This document shows positions 33,985 through 47,818 of a stretch of 64,000 bases of DNA, piece after piece. The stretch's first letter is position 1. Each line of letters starts with the position of its first letter. Source of the stretch: Apophysomyces variabilis (lineage: Eukaryota > Mucoromycota > Mucoromycetes > Mucorales > Mucoraceae); the NCBI GenBank assembly GCA_002749535.1, contig MZZL01000375.1:147112-211111 (forward strand), in the 5' to 3' direction. The notes beneath the pieces were generated by a model. That model saw only the letters and a list, made by a program, of their open reading frames with translations. It searched no databases and was not told the origin of the DNA. Both the position numbers and the translations under genes were made by a program.

Positions 33985-36900
33985 ATGTCTGCCTCTGAAA
34001 ACAACAACACGTCATGGGCCGGTGCTATTCCTGCCGCTCAGGGACTTTACAATCCAGAATTTGAAAAGGATGCATGTGGTGTGGGTTTCATGGTACATGT
34101 CAAGGGCCATCGGTCACACAAAATTCTTTCCGATGCCAGCAACATCCTCTGTAACATGACCCACCGTGGTGCTAGTGGAGCTGATATTCGCGACGGTGAT
34201 GGCGCAGGCGTCATGACTGGCATCCCTCACCAATTCTTCGTGAATGAAACCTCGCGTGAACTAGGCATCCAACTCCCTGCTGAAGGACAATATGCTGTCG
34301 GTAATCTCTTCATGAAGGGAGACGCTGAAAGCTTAGCCGAAAGCAAAAAAGTATTTGAGGACCTCGCCCAGTCACTTCATCTCAAGGTCCTCGGTTGGCG
34401 TTCGGTTCCCCGCGACTCCACCATCATCGGTCCAGCTGCCAAATCTAAGGAACCCGCCATTGAACAACCTTTCGTCGTATTGAATGATCCATCCAAAGCC
34501 GACCAACCATTCGACGAAGCTTATTTCGAACGTCAACTCTACGTCCTTCGAAAGCATGCCACCCATACTCTCACCATGAAGAAATGGTTCTATGTATGTT
34601 CTTTGTCGAACAAGAACATCGTCTACAAAGGCCAGCTCACGCCCAAACAAGTCTACCAGTACTTCCACGATCTCAACAATGTTCAATACACCACTCACTT
34701 TGCCTTGGTTCACTCTCGTTTCTCCACCAATACTTTCCCCTCATGGGACCGTGCTCAACCCATGCGCTGGTGTGCACACAATGGTAAGCTTAATTTTCTT
34801 CTTTTTTTGGGTTCTCGGTCACGAGGAGGATGGTGTAACGTGAGATATGATCCTGGAACAGAAATCTATCTTTCTTTTACCGCTTATCTGACCCACGTGA
34901 AAATCTTTGTGTTGCCTTAGGTGAAATTAACACGCTGCGTGGCAACAAGAATTGGATGCGTTCTCGCGAAGGTGTCATGACCTCGGACAAATTCGGTGAT
35001 GAGCTCGAGTTGCTCTACCCCATCATTGAAGAAGGTGGTTCCGATTCGGCTGCCTTTGATAACGTCCTTGAACTTTTGGTGATCAATGGTGTCTTGACCT
35101 TGCCTGAAGCCGTGATGATGATGATCCCCGAGGCCTGGCAGAACAATGACGCCATGGCCCCCGAAATGAAGGCCTTTTACCGATGGGCTGCCTCGCTCAT
35201 GGAACCCTGGGATGGTCCGGCTTTGTTCACCTTCTCCGATGGTCGCTACTGTGGTGCTTCCCTTGATCGAAATGGTCTCCGTCCTTGCCGCTTCTATGTT
35301 ACCTCCGATGACATCATGATCTGTGCCTCCGAAGTGGGTACCGTTTTTGTGGACCCCGAGACCATTGTACAGAAAGGTCGTCTGCAACCCGGTCGTATGC
35401 TCTTGGTGGATACCGTCGAAGGTGTGATCGTCGATGACAAGCAATTGAAGCGTCAGACCGCTGCCAAGTTCAACTTTGGTGAATGGATCAAGAACCAAAA
35501 GATTGCTTTGGAGGATATTGTCAAACAATCCAACGAAGTGGCTCCCTTCGAAGCTCAGTTGGATGAAACCACCGTCCACACCGATCCCCGCCTCAAGGCG
35601 TTTGGTTATACCTTGGAACAGCTGAACCTGATCATGATCCCTATGAGTTCGACCGGAAAGGAAGCCCTTGGTTCAATGGGTAACGATACTGCTCTGGCTT
35701 GCTTGGCTGAACAACCGCGTTTGATCTATGAGTACTTCCGTGAACTGTTTGCCCAGGTGACCAATCCACCCATTGATCCCATCCGTGAGGAGATTGTCAT
35801 GTCGCTCGAGTGCTATGTGGGTCCCGAAGGTAACATCCTGGAGATCGATGAGAAGCAATGTCACAAGTTGACTTTGCCGTCGCCCATCCTCTCTATGGAA
35901 GAGCTGGCTGCTGTCAAATCCATGTCGCGTTTCTACCCTAGCTGGAAGGTGGCCACCATCGATATCACTTTCCGCAAGGAGGATGGCGTCCAAGGTTATC
36001 TCGATGCATTGGAACGTACCTGCAAGGATGCTTCTGAGGCTATCCGCCAAGGTTACAAGGCTATTGTGCTCTCTGACCGCGCCGTGTCTGCCGACCGCGT
36101 AGCAATTTCCTCCCTGATCGCCGTGGGTGGTGTTCACCATCATCTTGTCCGTAACAAGCAGCGTAGCCGCATCGCCTTGATGGTCGAGACAGCCGAAGCA
36201 AGAGAAGTCCATCACTTCTGTGTCCTTTTGGGTTACGGTGCCGATGCCGTCTGTCCTTACTTGGCCATGGAAGCCATGATCAAGCTTCACAGAGAGGGTG
36301 CTGTTCACGAGGGTTTGACACCAGAGAAATTGATATACAACTTCAAGAAGGGTATCGACAACGGTATTCTGAAGGTGATGTCCAAGATGGGTATTTCGAC
36401 CTTGGCCTCGTACAAGGGTGCTCAGATCTTTGAGGCCCTGGGTATTGATGATACCGTGATCTCGCGCTGCTTTGCTGGTACTGCTTCCCGTATCAAGGGT
36501 GTGACCTTTGATATCTTTGCCCACGATGCTTTGACACTGCACGAGAGTGGCTATCCTTCGCGCAACATCGTCCAACCCATCAGTTTGCCCGAATCAGGTG
36601 AATACCACTGGCGTGATGGTGGTGAACCTCACATTGCGGATCCCACGGGTATTGCCAACCTTCAGGACGCTGTACGACAAAAGAACCAGAATGCCTACGA
36701 TGCCTATGCTCAAAATGCATACGAAGCCATCAAGAAATGTACTCTTCGTGGTATGCTCGAATTCGATTACGACAAGGCCAAGTCCATCCCCATTGAGCAG
36801 GTCGAACCTTGGAATGAGATCGTCAAACGTTTCGTCACTGGTGCCATGTCCTACGGTTCTATTTCCATGGAAGCTCACTCCTCTTTGGCCATTGCGATGA

Positions 36901-39900
36901 ACAAGCTCGGTGGTAAATCCAACACAGGTGAAGGTGGTGAGAAGCCAGAAAGATCCATCGTTCGGGAAAATGGCGACAACTTGCGTTCGGCTATCAAACA
37001 AGTGGCTTCTGGTCGTTTCGGTGTCACTTCCTTCTATCTGTCCGACTCGGATGAACTTCAGATTAAGATGGCTCAAGGAGCTAAGCCTGGTGAAGGTGGT
37101 GAACTGGCTGGTGGCAAAGTATCAGAAGAAATTGCTAGCACACGTAAGACGACTCCTGGTATTGGTTTGATCTCTCCTCCCCCACATCACGACATTTATT
37201 CTATTGAGGATCTGAAGCAATTGATCTATGATCTTAAGTGCTCAAACCCTCGCGCTCGTGTGTCTGTCAAGCTTGTATCCGAAGTCGGTGTAGGCATTGT
37301 CGCCAGTGGTGTAGCCAAGGCTCGTGCGGATCATATCTTGATCTCTGGTCATGATGGTGGTACTGGTGCTTCTCGATGGACTGGTATCAAGTACGCTGGT
37401 TTGCCTTGGGAACTGGGTTTGGCCGAAACTCATCAGACCTTGGTTCTCAACGACTTGCGTGGACGTGTGATTGTCCAGACCGATGGTCAGATCAAGACTG
37501 GTCGCGATATTGCCATTGCCTGTCTTTTGGGTGCTGAAGAGTGGGGTTTCGCTACCACTCCCTTGATTGCCTTGGGTTGTACGATGATGCGCAAATGTCA
37601 CTTGGTAAGATTTGAAAGCAAAGCAGACAAAAAATAGTACATGGACTCATCCTGAATTCCTTTTTGCATAGAACACTTGCCCTGTTGGTATTGCTACGCA
37701 GGACCCAGAGCTTCGCAAGAAATTTGAAGGCAAGCCCGAACATGTGGTCAACTTCTTCTATTACCTTGCTGAGGAACTCCGAGGTTACATGGCTAAGCTT
37801 GGTTTCCGTACAATCAATGACATGGTTGGTCGTGCCGAATTCTTGAAGGTGAATGACAGCCTCCGTACCTACAAGACTGCCAACCTCGACTTGTCGCCTA
37901 TCCTGACACCCGCCTCTTCTCTCCGTCCTGGTGTGGCTGGTCACTGCGTGAGCAAACAGAAGCATAACTTGCATATCCGCCTCGACAACTACTTGATTGA
38001 GGAAGCCGAACCAGCCTTGGTGAACAAGGAGCGTGTGGTCATCGATACACCTGTCGTTAATACCGATCGTGCCCTTGGTACCACTCTGTCTTACCAGGTG
38101 TCGAAACGTCATGGCGAAAACGGCCTTCCTGCGGATACTATCCATGTTAAGCTCACTGGTTCTGCTGGTCAGTCTTTGGGTGCTTTCTTGGCTCCAGGTA
38201 TTTTCTTCGAGCTTGAGGGTGATGCAAACGACTATGTCGGTAAGGGTCTCTCTGGTGGTAAGATCGCCATCTATCCTCCCAAGAACTCCCCCTTCAAGTC
38301 GGAAGAAAACGTCATCGTCGGTAACGTCTGCTTATACGGCGCCACCAGTGGTAAGGCCTTCTTCCGTGGTATTGCTGCCGAGCGTTTCTGCGTCCGTAAT
38401 TCCGGTGCTTCAGCTGTTTGTGAAGGTGTCGGCGATCACGGCTGTGAGTACATGACAGGAGGCCGTGTGGTCATTTTGGGTAGCACTGGCCGCAACTTCG
38501 CTGCTGGTATGTCTGGTGGTATCACCTACGTCTTGGACCTCAACGGTACCTTCAAGTCCAATGTCAACATGGAAATGGTTGAGCTCGAGACTGTGAACGA
38601 CGAGGAGCGCATTGCCGAATTGCGTGATTTGATTGAAGACCACCGACACTACACTGGTTCCGAAATTGCTCAGCGTGTTCTCCAAAACTTCAACGAATAT
38701 CTTCCCAAGTTTGTGATGGTCATGCCTACTGAATACCGCCAACTCTTGGAGAAGCAACGTGCCGACAAACTGGCTGCGCTCAAGCCCGTGGTGGTAGAAG
38801 AAGAAAAGCAACCTTGTAAGCGCAAGGCTACTGAGCCTTTGTTGGAGGATCTGGAAGATAGCGTGCTAGATGAGGAGACTATCCTCAAACGTCGTGCCAA
38901 ACTCGACAAGGTCAAGGGCTTCATGAAGTACAAACGTCGCAACGAGCCTTACCGCAACTCTAAGAAGCGTACTTCTGACTGGGAAGAGATCAACAACCGT
39001 CTCTCGCGCCCTGAGCTTCACGAACAGGCTGCTCGTTGTATGGACTGTGGTGTGCCATTCTGTCAATCCGAAACTGGATGTCCTATTGGTAACATTATCC
39101 CCAAGTGGAATGAGTTGATCTACAAGGACAACTGGAAGGATGCATTGGATCGTTTAATGATGACAAACAATTTCCCCGAATTTACAGGTAAGCATATCTC
39201 TTGCTTTCTTTGATGCATTTATATTTACATTGTCATTTTATCATAGGCCGTGTTTGCCCTGCTCCTTGTGAAGGTGCATGTGTTCTTGGTATTTCTGAGG
39301 TGAGTCCAAGAAATAAAAGCCTTTCTTGTGAAAGAAAGCATCTTACTAACTTTATCTTTATAGCCTCCTGTTGCCATTAAGAGTATCGAATGTGCGATCA
39401 TCGACCGCGGTTTCCAAGAAGGCTGGATTGTCCCTCGTCCCCCTGTTCAACGTACTGGCAAGAAGGTTGCTATTATCGGTTCCGGACCAGCGGGTTTGGC
39501 AGCCGCCGACCAATTGAACAAGGCTGGTCATCTTGTCACTGTCTATGACCGAAACGATCGTATTGGTGGTTTGTTGATGTACGGTATCCCCAACATGAAG
39601 TTGGACAAGAAGATCGTTCAACGACGTATCGATTTGCTTGCCGCCGAGGGTATCACTTTCGTGACCCAGACGCATGTTGGTGGAGCCGCTGACGGTCCTA
39701 TCTACGCTGGTGATATTTCTGGTGCCAATATCGTTGATGTCAATACCCTCCGAGAAAGCAATGATGCCTTGATTGTCGCTACAGGTGCCACCTGGCCTCG
39801 CAACCTCGAGATTCCCGGTCGTGATCTGAACGGTATCCACTACGCCATGGAGTTCCTTCACAGCAACACCAAGAGTTTGTTGGACCATCAACTGACAAAG

Positions 39901-40593
39901 GATGATTACCTCAGTGCCAAAGACAAGCATGTGATTGTGATTGGTGGTGGTGATACTGGTAACGACTGTATCGGTACTTCAGTTCGTCATGGCTGCAAGT
40001 CGGTTGTTAACTTTGAACTGTTGCCTCAACCTCCCGCTGCTCGTGGCAAAGACAACCCATGGCCCCAATTCCCTCGCGTGTTCAAGGTCGACTATGGTCA
40101 TTCTGAAGTCCAGGCTCACTTTGGCAAGGATCCCCGTGAATACTGTGTCTTGTCCAAGGAGTTCATCTCCGATGGTAATGGCAATGTGAAGGGTATTAAG
40201 ACGGTGCGAGTCGAATGGACCAAGGATGCCAACGGCCGCTGGCAGATGAAGGAGATCCCCGGTTCGGAGCAGCTCTTCGAAGCTGACTTGGTCTTGCTCT
40301 CCATGGGTTTCCTCGGTCCCGAAGAAGCCGTGGTCAAACAGCTCTCGCTCAAACAAGATATCCGAAAGAACATCGAAACACCCAAGGGCAAATACAGTAC
40401 TTCGGCTCCCGGTGTGTTCGCTGCTGGTGATTGCCGACGTGGTCAGTCGCTTATTGTTTGGGGTATCAACGAAGGTCGTCAGTGCGCTCGTGAAGTCGAC
40501 CAGTTCTTGATGGGTAACACCTATCTCCCCGTGGCTGGCGGTATCAACCAACGCTCCTTCAAATCCAACTCGGTTATCGCTGCCCGTGCATAA
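33985..40593 (+). CDS. GLT1: glutamate synthase [NAD(P)H], GOGAT
   Basis: Five exons (33985-34783, 34921-37604, 37672-39187, 39247-39299, 39364-40593) encode 2093 residues, the normal length of eukaryotic fused GOGAT. It turns glutamine plus 2-oxoglutarate into two glutamates. The class II amidotransferase starts with Cys31 in KDACGVGF; the preceding 30 residues are a propeptide that should be removed so Cys31 becomes N-terminal. The FMN-binding synthase domain ends in a 3Fe-4S site with Cys1153, Cys1159 and Cys1164 (C-x5-C-x4-C), split by intron 2. The beta-type part has [18 protein letters not shown] and [16 protein letters not shown] for 4Fe-4S clusters, then [15 protein letters not shown] and [11 protein letters not shown] dinucleotide-binding motifs. 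The codon use is markedly C-ending and GC-richer than its neighbours, consistent with high expression. Confidence 0.97.
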
Positions 40594-42815
40594 TTTTAAT
40601 ATACATATCCTGCTCTTTTTTTTTATTTTTATATTGTACAGTTAGAATTTTTTTTTCTTTTTCATCTTTATCCATCTCATGCAAAGGAAGCAAAAAAAAT
40701 AAAAGGTTAGCTTTGTCGAACAGAATCAGTTTTATTATGACAACTTAATATTTATTGGACATGGTATGGTAACATTAAGTATGTTCTGATCTCCAAAGCA
40801 GAACAAATGGTAAATCTATAGAAGGCCACTTTAACACTACGAACCTGTCGCATTGCATGTGTTACAATAGTATTTGGATTCTTTGTTCTAGCAATCTTGT
40901 TTGTCAACCATACCAAACATCGTATATTACAATACCGGATATTGTTCATATTACATGGAACATCTCATTCTCGCCTCGCCAGCCGATTGTTTCCGGTGAA
41001 CCCAATGAATGATGTCCCAAAATCACGGACGTGCATTTACTAAATGCCTATCACTTGTAACACTTTTCCCCAAGTCGAAGATGCCAACTAGGATGATAAT
41101 GTTTATTCTTATATAGAGCCTAAGGATATATCACCCTTGTTTGATATCTCCTCTTCTGTTTTGTATGTACGTTAGATGCGTCCGGAAGATTCCCCTTCTT
41201 CCACCTTAATATGCATGAACATGACATCAGTGACCATAGACACACCTCGCCAGTAAGCGACTACTAAAAGTCTTACAGAGCTATACCTAATAATACTATC
41301 TTCAACTTTTGTTGTCTGCAGAGTTAAATAAAATTACTTCTTCTATGACTACACCACAGCCTTTGAAGTTAATTGGTCATTGATGTTACTGAAGCTGGAA
41401 AGCATTCAGTACCAACATCCAAACGTAGAATGGTATTTTTTTTTGCGTTCCTGTCTCTGAGCGTTCGACTTAATCATCCATCAACAGATCCTGTCGAGGG
41501 ATTTTACCCTTTTTCGCATTCATAATAAATTATACTGCTAAATTGGAACTATTACTTATTCAATTTCTTTACAGGTTGAGCAAGGGTTGTTGAAGCACAA
41601 AGACATGTATGAGTTCCGTAAATCCATGGCGGTAATGCAAATTGAGATACGAAATAATAATGTCTATTGTTGTTACAATTCCTATCCTCCTATCTATAAT
41701 ACTTATCTTTTTGTATTAAAAATATCGGATGGCCTTTGAAAAAGGACGTCATGGTCTTGCTGTCATGTAAAGAGCGTGGGAATTTTTCTTCAATTACACA
41801 TCTCCTTCTCCTAAGGTCAAGTACTGTAATCCCGTCTACTTTTGAATATAGATTAGCTCTGTACCATGTAGTTCTGTTACGGATAAACTCTCGAGGAAGT
41901 CCTTTGCCTTCTTTGGATTTTCTCTTTTGGCTTTCTGTGTTTCTCATAACGGCTCGTCCTGTTGAGCATCAGCGTCTCTGAAAGGAGTGGGTTCACTATG
42001 GATGGGGTATGATGTCTGTAAGCGTTCGATTGATAATATTATTTCATAATTTCAAACTAAAGATATTGTTGTTTTGCAGCACGCGACTGCTGTTGACTTT
42101 CTGATTTTTCATGTACGTCTTTTGTCATTGATGGGATCACGTTTATGCGTATTCATTTCCTTGCTGAATGTACATGATATCTATGGCAAAAGGGACTCAT
42201 TGATTGTTCCCACACTTTCTTACACCAATATCCAAATCCTAAACCAATAATTATCAAAATTCTCTCAATGCAATCATCAATGACTCATTTGGAATTGGAA
42301 ATAATACGAAGGCGGAAGGTTATTATCTTCTTTTTTCTTTTGGACCTCCCAGCCTTTCTCTGTCAGGTCTTAAAGTGAGCTCATTATTCCCCAATCGAGG
42401 TGACAGCAATATCTCAGGCTGGTTTATGAAGCCTGTAAGTGATAAATATTGTGTAGTTGAGGCAAGCAGTATATCGACTGGGAACTTTTGTTTTTTTTTT
42501 TTACCATTCGGGCTCTTTGGCCAGCATTCATTTAGAATTGGCTAGCATTGCCGCTCATTTATTACACAACTTTGTGCTGCCCGGGATAGGACACGCACTC
42601 GGGTTGCCAGCCCATATGCGCTGGAATTGAAAGTTCGCTTTGTAACAGTACATCGGACAATCGCTACATCTAGTTACACGGATGCTTGTCACACAGAGAA
42701 TATGGCGCAGCATAAACGTAAAATTAAGTCTGCAGGGAGTCTTGCATGTCATTAAGTCAGCAACTTTTATTTTCCTTCTCTTCCTCTTTCTTCCTTTCCG
42801 TATCGGGAACGAGCA
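40594..42815. other. intergenic, GLT1 3' region and GT1 promoter
   Basis: T-rich 3' end with AATAAA-like AAATAAAA near 40697-40704. A short exon-like plus-strand piece (41576-41630) with flanking AG and GT has no supporting partner exons. No gene called. Confidence 0.4.
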
Positions 42816-44743
42816 ATGAAGTGGACAATGCCTGTCAGGTCTATGCTGATACTTTTCTTACTCTGTCTACTATCGATCGCATCGTGCGAACATCTACAAG
42901 AAGACTTCCGTTCTCCGAAAACCATTCTCTTTTCAGCTACTACAGGCGGCTCTTCTCATGTCAATTGGGTTTTAAGCATTTTAAATGAGCTTTCTGAGCG
43001 CGGTCATCGTACCATCTACTTGACCAAGGTAAAATATCAGGTCTCTCCTGTGTTTAATAAAGCTGAAAGAAGATAAAAAGAAAGAAAGAAAAAGGGAGAA
43101 CTCCCGGTCTGTAATGCTGTCCACTTAAATCTTATTTTTCTTTTTCCCTTTACTCCACTAAGGAAGATCACAAAAAATTTGCAAAGGCCTACCCGAAAAT
43201 CCAAGTGGAATTGATGCCTTCGACGACTTTAGCGCATGACGACCAAGCATTCCGAGTCAGGAACGGGGATGCTTTGGCTTTTGTAGAAAAATTCATGGTA
43301 GGAACAAAGATACAGTACAAAAAAGGTAAGTATACATGGACCTATCATATATTTTGAAGAGGAAAAAGAGCGAGAGAATAGCTAAACATGGGTATATCAA
43401 TCTTATAGATTATCTTGCCTATCACAGTTTCTTCGAAAAGTTTCGTCCTGACGTAGTTATCTGCGACTATGCACCCTTTATGTGCATGGACGCGGCTGAT
43501 ACAGCCAATCTGCCGTTCATTGTCACTTCTAGCCTGACTTTTACAAAAGGTACTCATCAATCCTTCTTTGCCTTGTCTTCGCACTGATCCTTCTAGGGCT
43601 ATTCCAGATAGTTTTGCACCCTATATCAATGCTGAAATGTTTCTTCGTCAATACGATGTCACGCTTCATCAATCATTTCGTACAAGGTTCTATGACAAGT
43701 TTATTGTCCCGCTTGTTTTGTGGAAACGATGCATGACTGAGAGTCGAGCTATATCCCACATCAAAGCAGAATTAGGCGTCAAAGAGAGTGATGCCGATAT
43801 CCACAGGCGTCTTCGGGACACACTCAAGTTGGTGAACAATTTTTATGGTATTGAAGCTGCTCGTCCCATGGGTCCTTTGGTGGAGTTGGTGGGTCCCATA
43901 TTGACCCGAACCTACGATAGCATGACGGAGCAGCTTCAACAGTTCTTGGATACCCATCCACGTGTGGCTTACATCGCCTTTGGTCAACATGCTGTACCGA
44001 CACTTGCAGATAGCACACTTCTTCTGACAGCACTCTTTGAAAACATAGAGCAAGGTACACTGGATGGGTTCCTGTGGGCTGGTCCATCTGATGAGTTTCC
44101 GTCATCTGTGACAACGCTATCCGGGAAGACATACTTGATAGCCGATCTATTTGTTTCTAACCAGACAGTGACATCCAAAAACGCGCTCGCCGTCCGATGG
44201 GCTCCTCAACAAGCCGTGTTACACCATCCTTCTGTGGTTGTGTTTGTATCGCACGGTGGTTTAGGTTCTGTAAATGAAGCGTTGTTTGCAGGAAAACGCT
44301 TGGTTATCTTCCCCTTCTTTGCTGATCAACCTCGAAATTCAGTCAATCTGGAACGTGATGGTGTGGCTGTTCGGCTTATCCGCCAGGCATCGCAAGTTGA
44401 AGCAACACAAGCAATACGCAAGGCTGTACTGGACGAGGATGGATCAATGCAAGCTAATGTCGAGCGGTACAAAGCCATGGTACAGATCCATTCAAAACAT
44501 GCTTCATTGCGTGGTGCAGATCTTGTTGAAGAAGTAGTATTTACCAATGTGAACGGCAAGCTGCCTCATCGATATGAAGTCGCCCGGCAAATGCCGTATA
44601 TCAAAGCACATAATCTAGATCTTTATTTCGCACTCGCTTTAGTTATGTTTACGCCAGCCTTGATTATACGGAGAATAAGCCAAATCGTGATGACAAGAAT
44701 CAGACGTCCTTCAGGCGATAGCAAGTTGTCGAAAAAGGAATAA
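42816..44743 (+). CDS. UDP-glycosyltransferase, GT1 family, copy 1
   Basis: Four exons (42816-43028, 43163-43325, 43409-43549, 43608-44743) encode 550 residues. A signal peptide (residues 1-24, LILFLLCLLSIASC core) leads into KTILFSATTGGSSHVNWVLSI. The C-terminal donor-binding half has VRWAPQQAVLHHPSVVVFVSHGGLGSVNEAL around residues 370-396, then FPFFADQPRN, matching the GT1 nucleotide-sugar signature with the HGG and DQ elements. A hydrophobic segment near residues 515-530 followed by Arg and Lys anchors the end, as in ER UDP-glucuronosyltransferases. It should transfer a sugar from UDP-sugar to a lipid or small hydrophobic acceptor; which one is unknown. The third intron's acceptor (43606-43607) was chosen because it alone keeps the frame. 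Exon 4 is shared almost unchanged with copy 2. Confidence 0.9.
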
Positions 44744-46509
44744 GCCGTACTGCTTTAATACTTACTTATATCGTTTTCTAAACCATTATGTGTGCATTTT
44801 AATTATTAAAGAGTCAAGAGTTTTCTGTAGCCAAGAAAAGGCGATCCATTTAGCTTCATAGTACATCACATTGCTCGTGATATAAAAATGCCATTGCAAA
44901 CACGATATAGTAAAGTTTTTTAAAGGTCAGCATTGGACAAGATTTGCACAAACATATTCACGGTAAATACCAAATAACATACGGGTATGTAGAGACTAAT
45001 TAGAATTTATGTCCTATGCTTAAAAATCTACTTTTTTTTCCATATATCACGGTATTAGTGATCGTTTTTCCCGATTCCGGAACGGTCTTCCTTCCTTTGT
45101 TTCCTTCAAGAACATTAAATTGATGCTTAGTGCCAACGACCTGTGTTGATGCCTATGCCGAGAAGCAAACAATCCTGCTATCACTTCCAGCAGAGACAAG
45201 GAAGCATTGATTGACACAAAGCCAGGTCCTTGCACGAGGCTGCACTATGCGATACAGACCATAAAACCTGTTGTTGTATTAGCAGTGCAGTCTATCCGAT
45301 AAATAGCTGCTTCGAAAGAAAAGAAAAAGCATAGAAAAGGCCCATCCCATTTCTGCCGCCATGGCTTGATCTATCAGAGTAGCTCTTACGTTGGCTAACA
45401 TGTTCCTTGACTTGCCCAAACCAAAATTACACAACCGTATAGCATCCGGCGCAATTGCCACAAAACTAAGAAAATCAAGAACGAAACTATTAGTGCGCTC
45501 TCTGTATACACTGCGGTTGGAGGGCGATTCTACCACCTTTACACCACATGGCAGAATCTCTGGTTCTACCAACTTTTCACCCAGGTGGTAGAATTTCTTA
45601 TATTACCACATTTTCCTCTCCCCCCCAAACGCTGTTACTGTAGCAGACATGTGTACAAAATTAAGTTACCACAGCAAAACTAGTGCATTCACATTTCCCA
45701 GGAACTGCATAATTATTTATACCACGCGCTTCTAATATGACTTCTTTTCTTTTTTAGAGTTATCCGCGTTTTCCTTTTATTCATCCTTTTCTTTTGCAAA
45801 CTTTTTCCTCTATAACCTTTTCTCATTTCATAGTGTTGTGCTACTTCTTCATCAGAAAACTCACTTTCAAAACGTTGCTAGTACATGATCCTAATAATAT
45901 GCAACCTTGATCTAAAAGCATATCCTTTGCTGGTAAGCTTTTATCTCCATTTCATAGTATCTCATTCTTTTTTTCTTTTGACAGCTAGAATGATCACTAC
46001 GTTATAGAAGAGTTTGCATCTTACTTTTAATAAGGTATTTTGATTGATTGACCTAAATGTAACTAATCTTGACTTTTTGATTATTATATAGAGTAGCTTT
46101 CCTTTCTTAACAAAACGGAAACAGAGAAAGATGACACACTTTTTAATGGTACAGATACAATTTTACGTTGTAATTTAATTACTTGTCAAGGTAACTTTTT
46201 GTAGGCCAATACGTAATGCTGCCGTTCGTTATTGCATGCTGGTTTAGGTATGCTACTGTGTGTGAGCTTTTAGTACGTTTTACTAGTCGTTTTTAAAAAC
46301 TATCCTTCTTTAACCTTCAGTAATTAGGTAATATAATATAAACCTAAGCATAAAGTTAGCTACTTGTTAGTACGTTAAACTACATAGCTCCAAGAAAATA
46401 AACGTGTCTGTTTTTTTTCTATATATATGGCTAAAGAAGTGTATTTTAATGGCTAAAATAATGCATACAACCAAAAGAACATCCAATTGGATAGAATAGA
46501 TAAGAACCA
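44744..46509. other. intergenic between tandem GT1 genes, left part
   Basis: AT-rich with no recognised gene. It contains the inverted repeat at 45527-45594. Confidence 0.4.
45527..45594. repeat. 68-bp inverted-repeat element
   Basis: ATTCTACCACC at 45527-45537 is repeated inverted as GGTGGTAGAAT at 45584-45594. A further TTCTACCA lies between them. It could be a minimal palindromic element or a hairpin. Confidence 0.5.
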
Positions 46510-47134
46510 GCAGCTCCAATATAATGTATCGTTGTAAGCAAGTTAATCCAATAAAAAGTGCTTAAATAAAGGGATATGGTCGAATGAATTAAAACATTAG
46601 CCTCTAATGCATACTACTTGATCCAATAACATCAACGTAATGGTCTCTGATGTATAGCAGTTCGTCCAATTGTTGAACTTTGGGGGGGGGGGTAGAATCT
46701 TTTTTTGACCGCAGTGATATATACTGTGGTATATGTTAGAGAAAATGAGAGAAAATTTGATAATAGAATACTTTGAATCGTTTTTATTATCATTGTGTCG
46801 CCACGACTATTGATATGTTTTNGCAGCTCCAATATAATGTATCGTTGTAAGCAAGTTAATCCAATAAAAAGTGCTTAAATAAAGGGATATGGTCGAATGA
46901 ATTAAAACATTAGCCTCTAATGCATACTACTTGATCCAATAACATCAACGTAATGGTCTCTGATGTATAGCAGTTCGTCCAATTGTTGAACTTTGGGGGG
47001 GGGGGTAGAATCTTTTTTTGACCGCAGTGATATATACTGTGGTATATGTTAGAGAAAATGAGAGAAAATTTGATAATAGAATACTTTGAATCGTTTTTAT
47101 TATCATTGTGTCGCCACGACTATTGATATGTTTT
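46510..47134. repeat. 312-bp perfect tandem duplication around a single N
   Basis: 46510-46821 and 46823-47134 read the same base for base, including an 11-G run, and are separated only by N at 46822. This is best explained as two contig ends that overlap but were scaffolded instead of merged. Confidence 0.85.
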
Positions 47135-47735
47135 CTCTAAATGTAAGTATTTGCGTTGGATGCAGTGTAGATCTATGAGAATAGAGAGATGTAAAGAAAG
47201 AGAGAAAGAACCACCTTGCATAGATTAAACTGTACACTTAGTTTGATACACGATGCATGTAGTAAGATAGTCTGATCGTCTTTATACTGCGTAAGAGAGA
47301 GAGCTACATTGCGTGTAAAGTACCATGATTTATATTACCCAATTGGGAAACTGTATTGTAGTCCCGCTATTAACGTGCATAACGACATACCAGCTATACG
47401 TTATATACCTAAAGATGCCAAATCGTGTACCGGAAACGTCTGGGAAATGCACCATCTGAAACAACAGTGTATGCAGGAGTACGGATTCTGAACTGATCAA
47501 CGTACGCCAAATACTCCAACATACCGATATGCTCCATGGTCTTATGCCTCTTTGTTTTAACGGCCTTAACAGTTACTTGCTAGTTTAGCTGCATTTTGGG
47601 CTCGGACCTTGAGGATCCATCGAAAAACCGGACTATCATCGAACCATACGGATTGCTGAGATGCATACAAGAAAACAAAGCCTGCCGAGAGCCATGTGTA
47701 TCAAAACATCGGCAAATTTAGCTTTCCTTGCTCTT

Positions 47736-47775
<40 letters not shown>

Positions 47776-47818
47776 GTGCCTTTCTCTTTTTCTTTCGTTT
47801 CAATATCATAAACACCTC
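47135..47818. other. promoter region of GT1 copy 2
   Basis: No gene. It ends in a CT microsatellite (47737-47773), a pyrimidine tract about 45 bp before the ATG. The corresponding position before copy 1 has only a short CT-rich tract. Confidence 0.4.
47737..47773 (+). repeat. (CT)n microsatellite
   Basis: Uninterrupted CT repeat of about 18 units just upstream of GT1 copy 2. Confidence 0.9.

Noticed and set aside
41576..41630. Short exon-like piece with AG and GT borders
   Set aside because: No partner exons in a consistent frame.
45279..45572. Minus-strand 97-residue frame
   Set aside because: Overlaps the short inverted repeat and has no recognisable motif.
46510..47134. Genuine tandem repeat
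   Set aside because: Perfect identity plus the N exactly at the junction makes a scaffolding artefact more likely.
47309..47491. Plus-strand 60-residue frame before GT1 copy 2
   Set aside because: Starts at a non-ATG codon and has no known domain.
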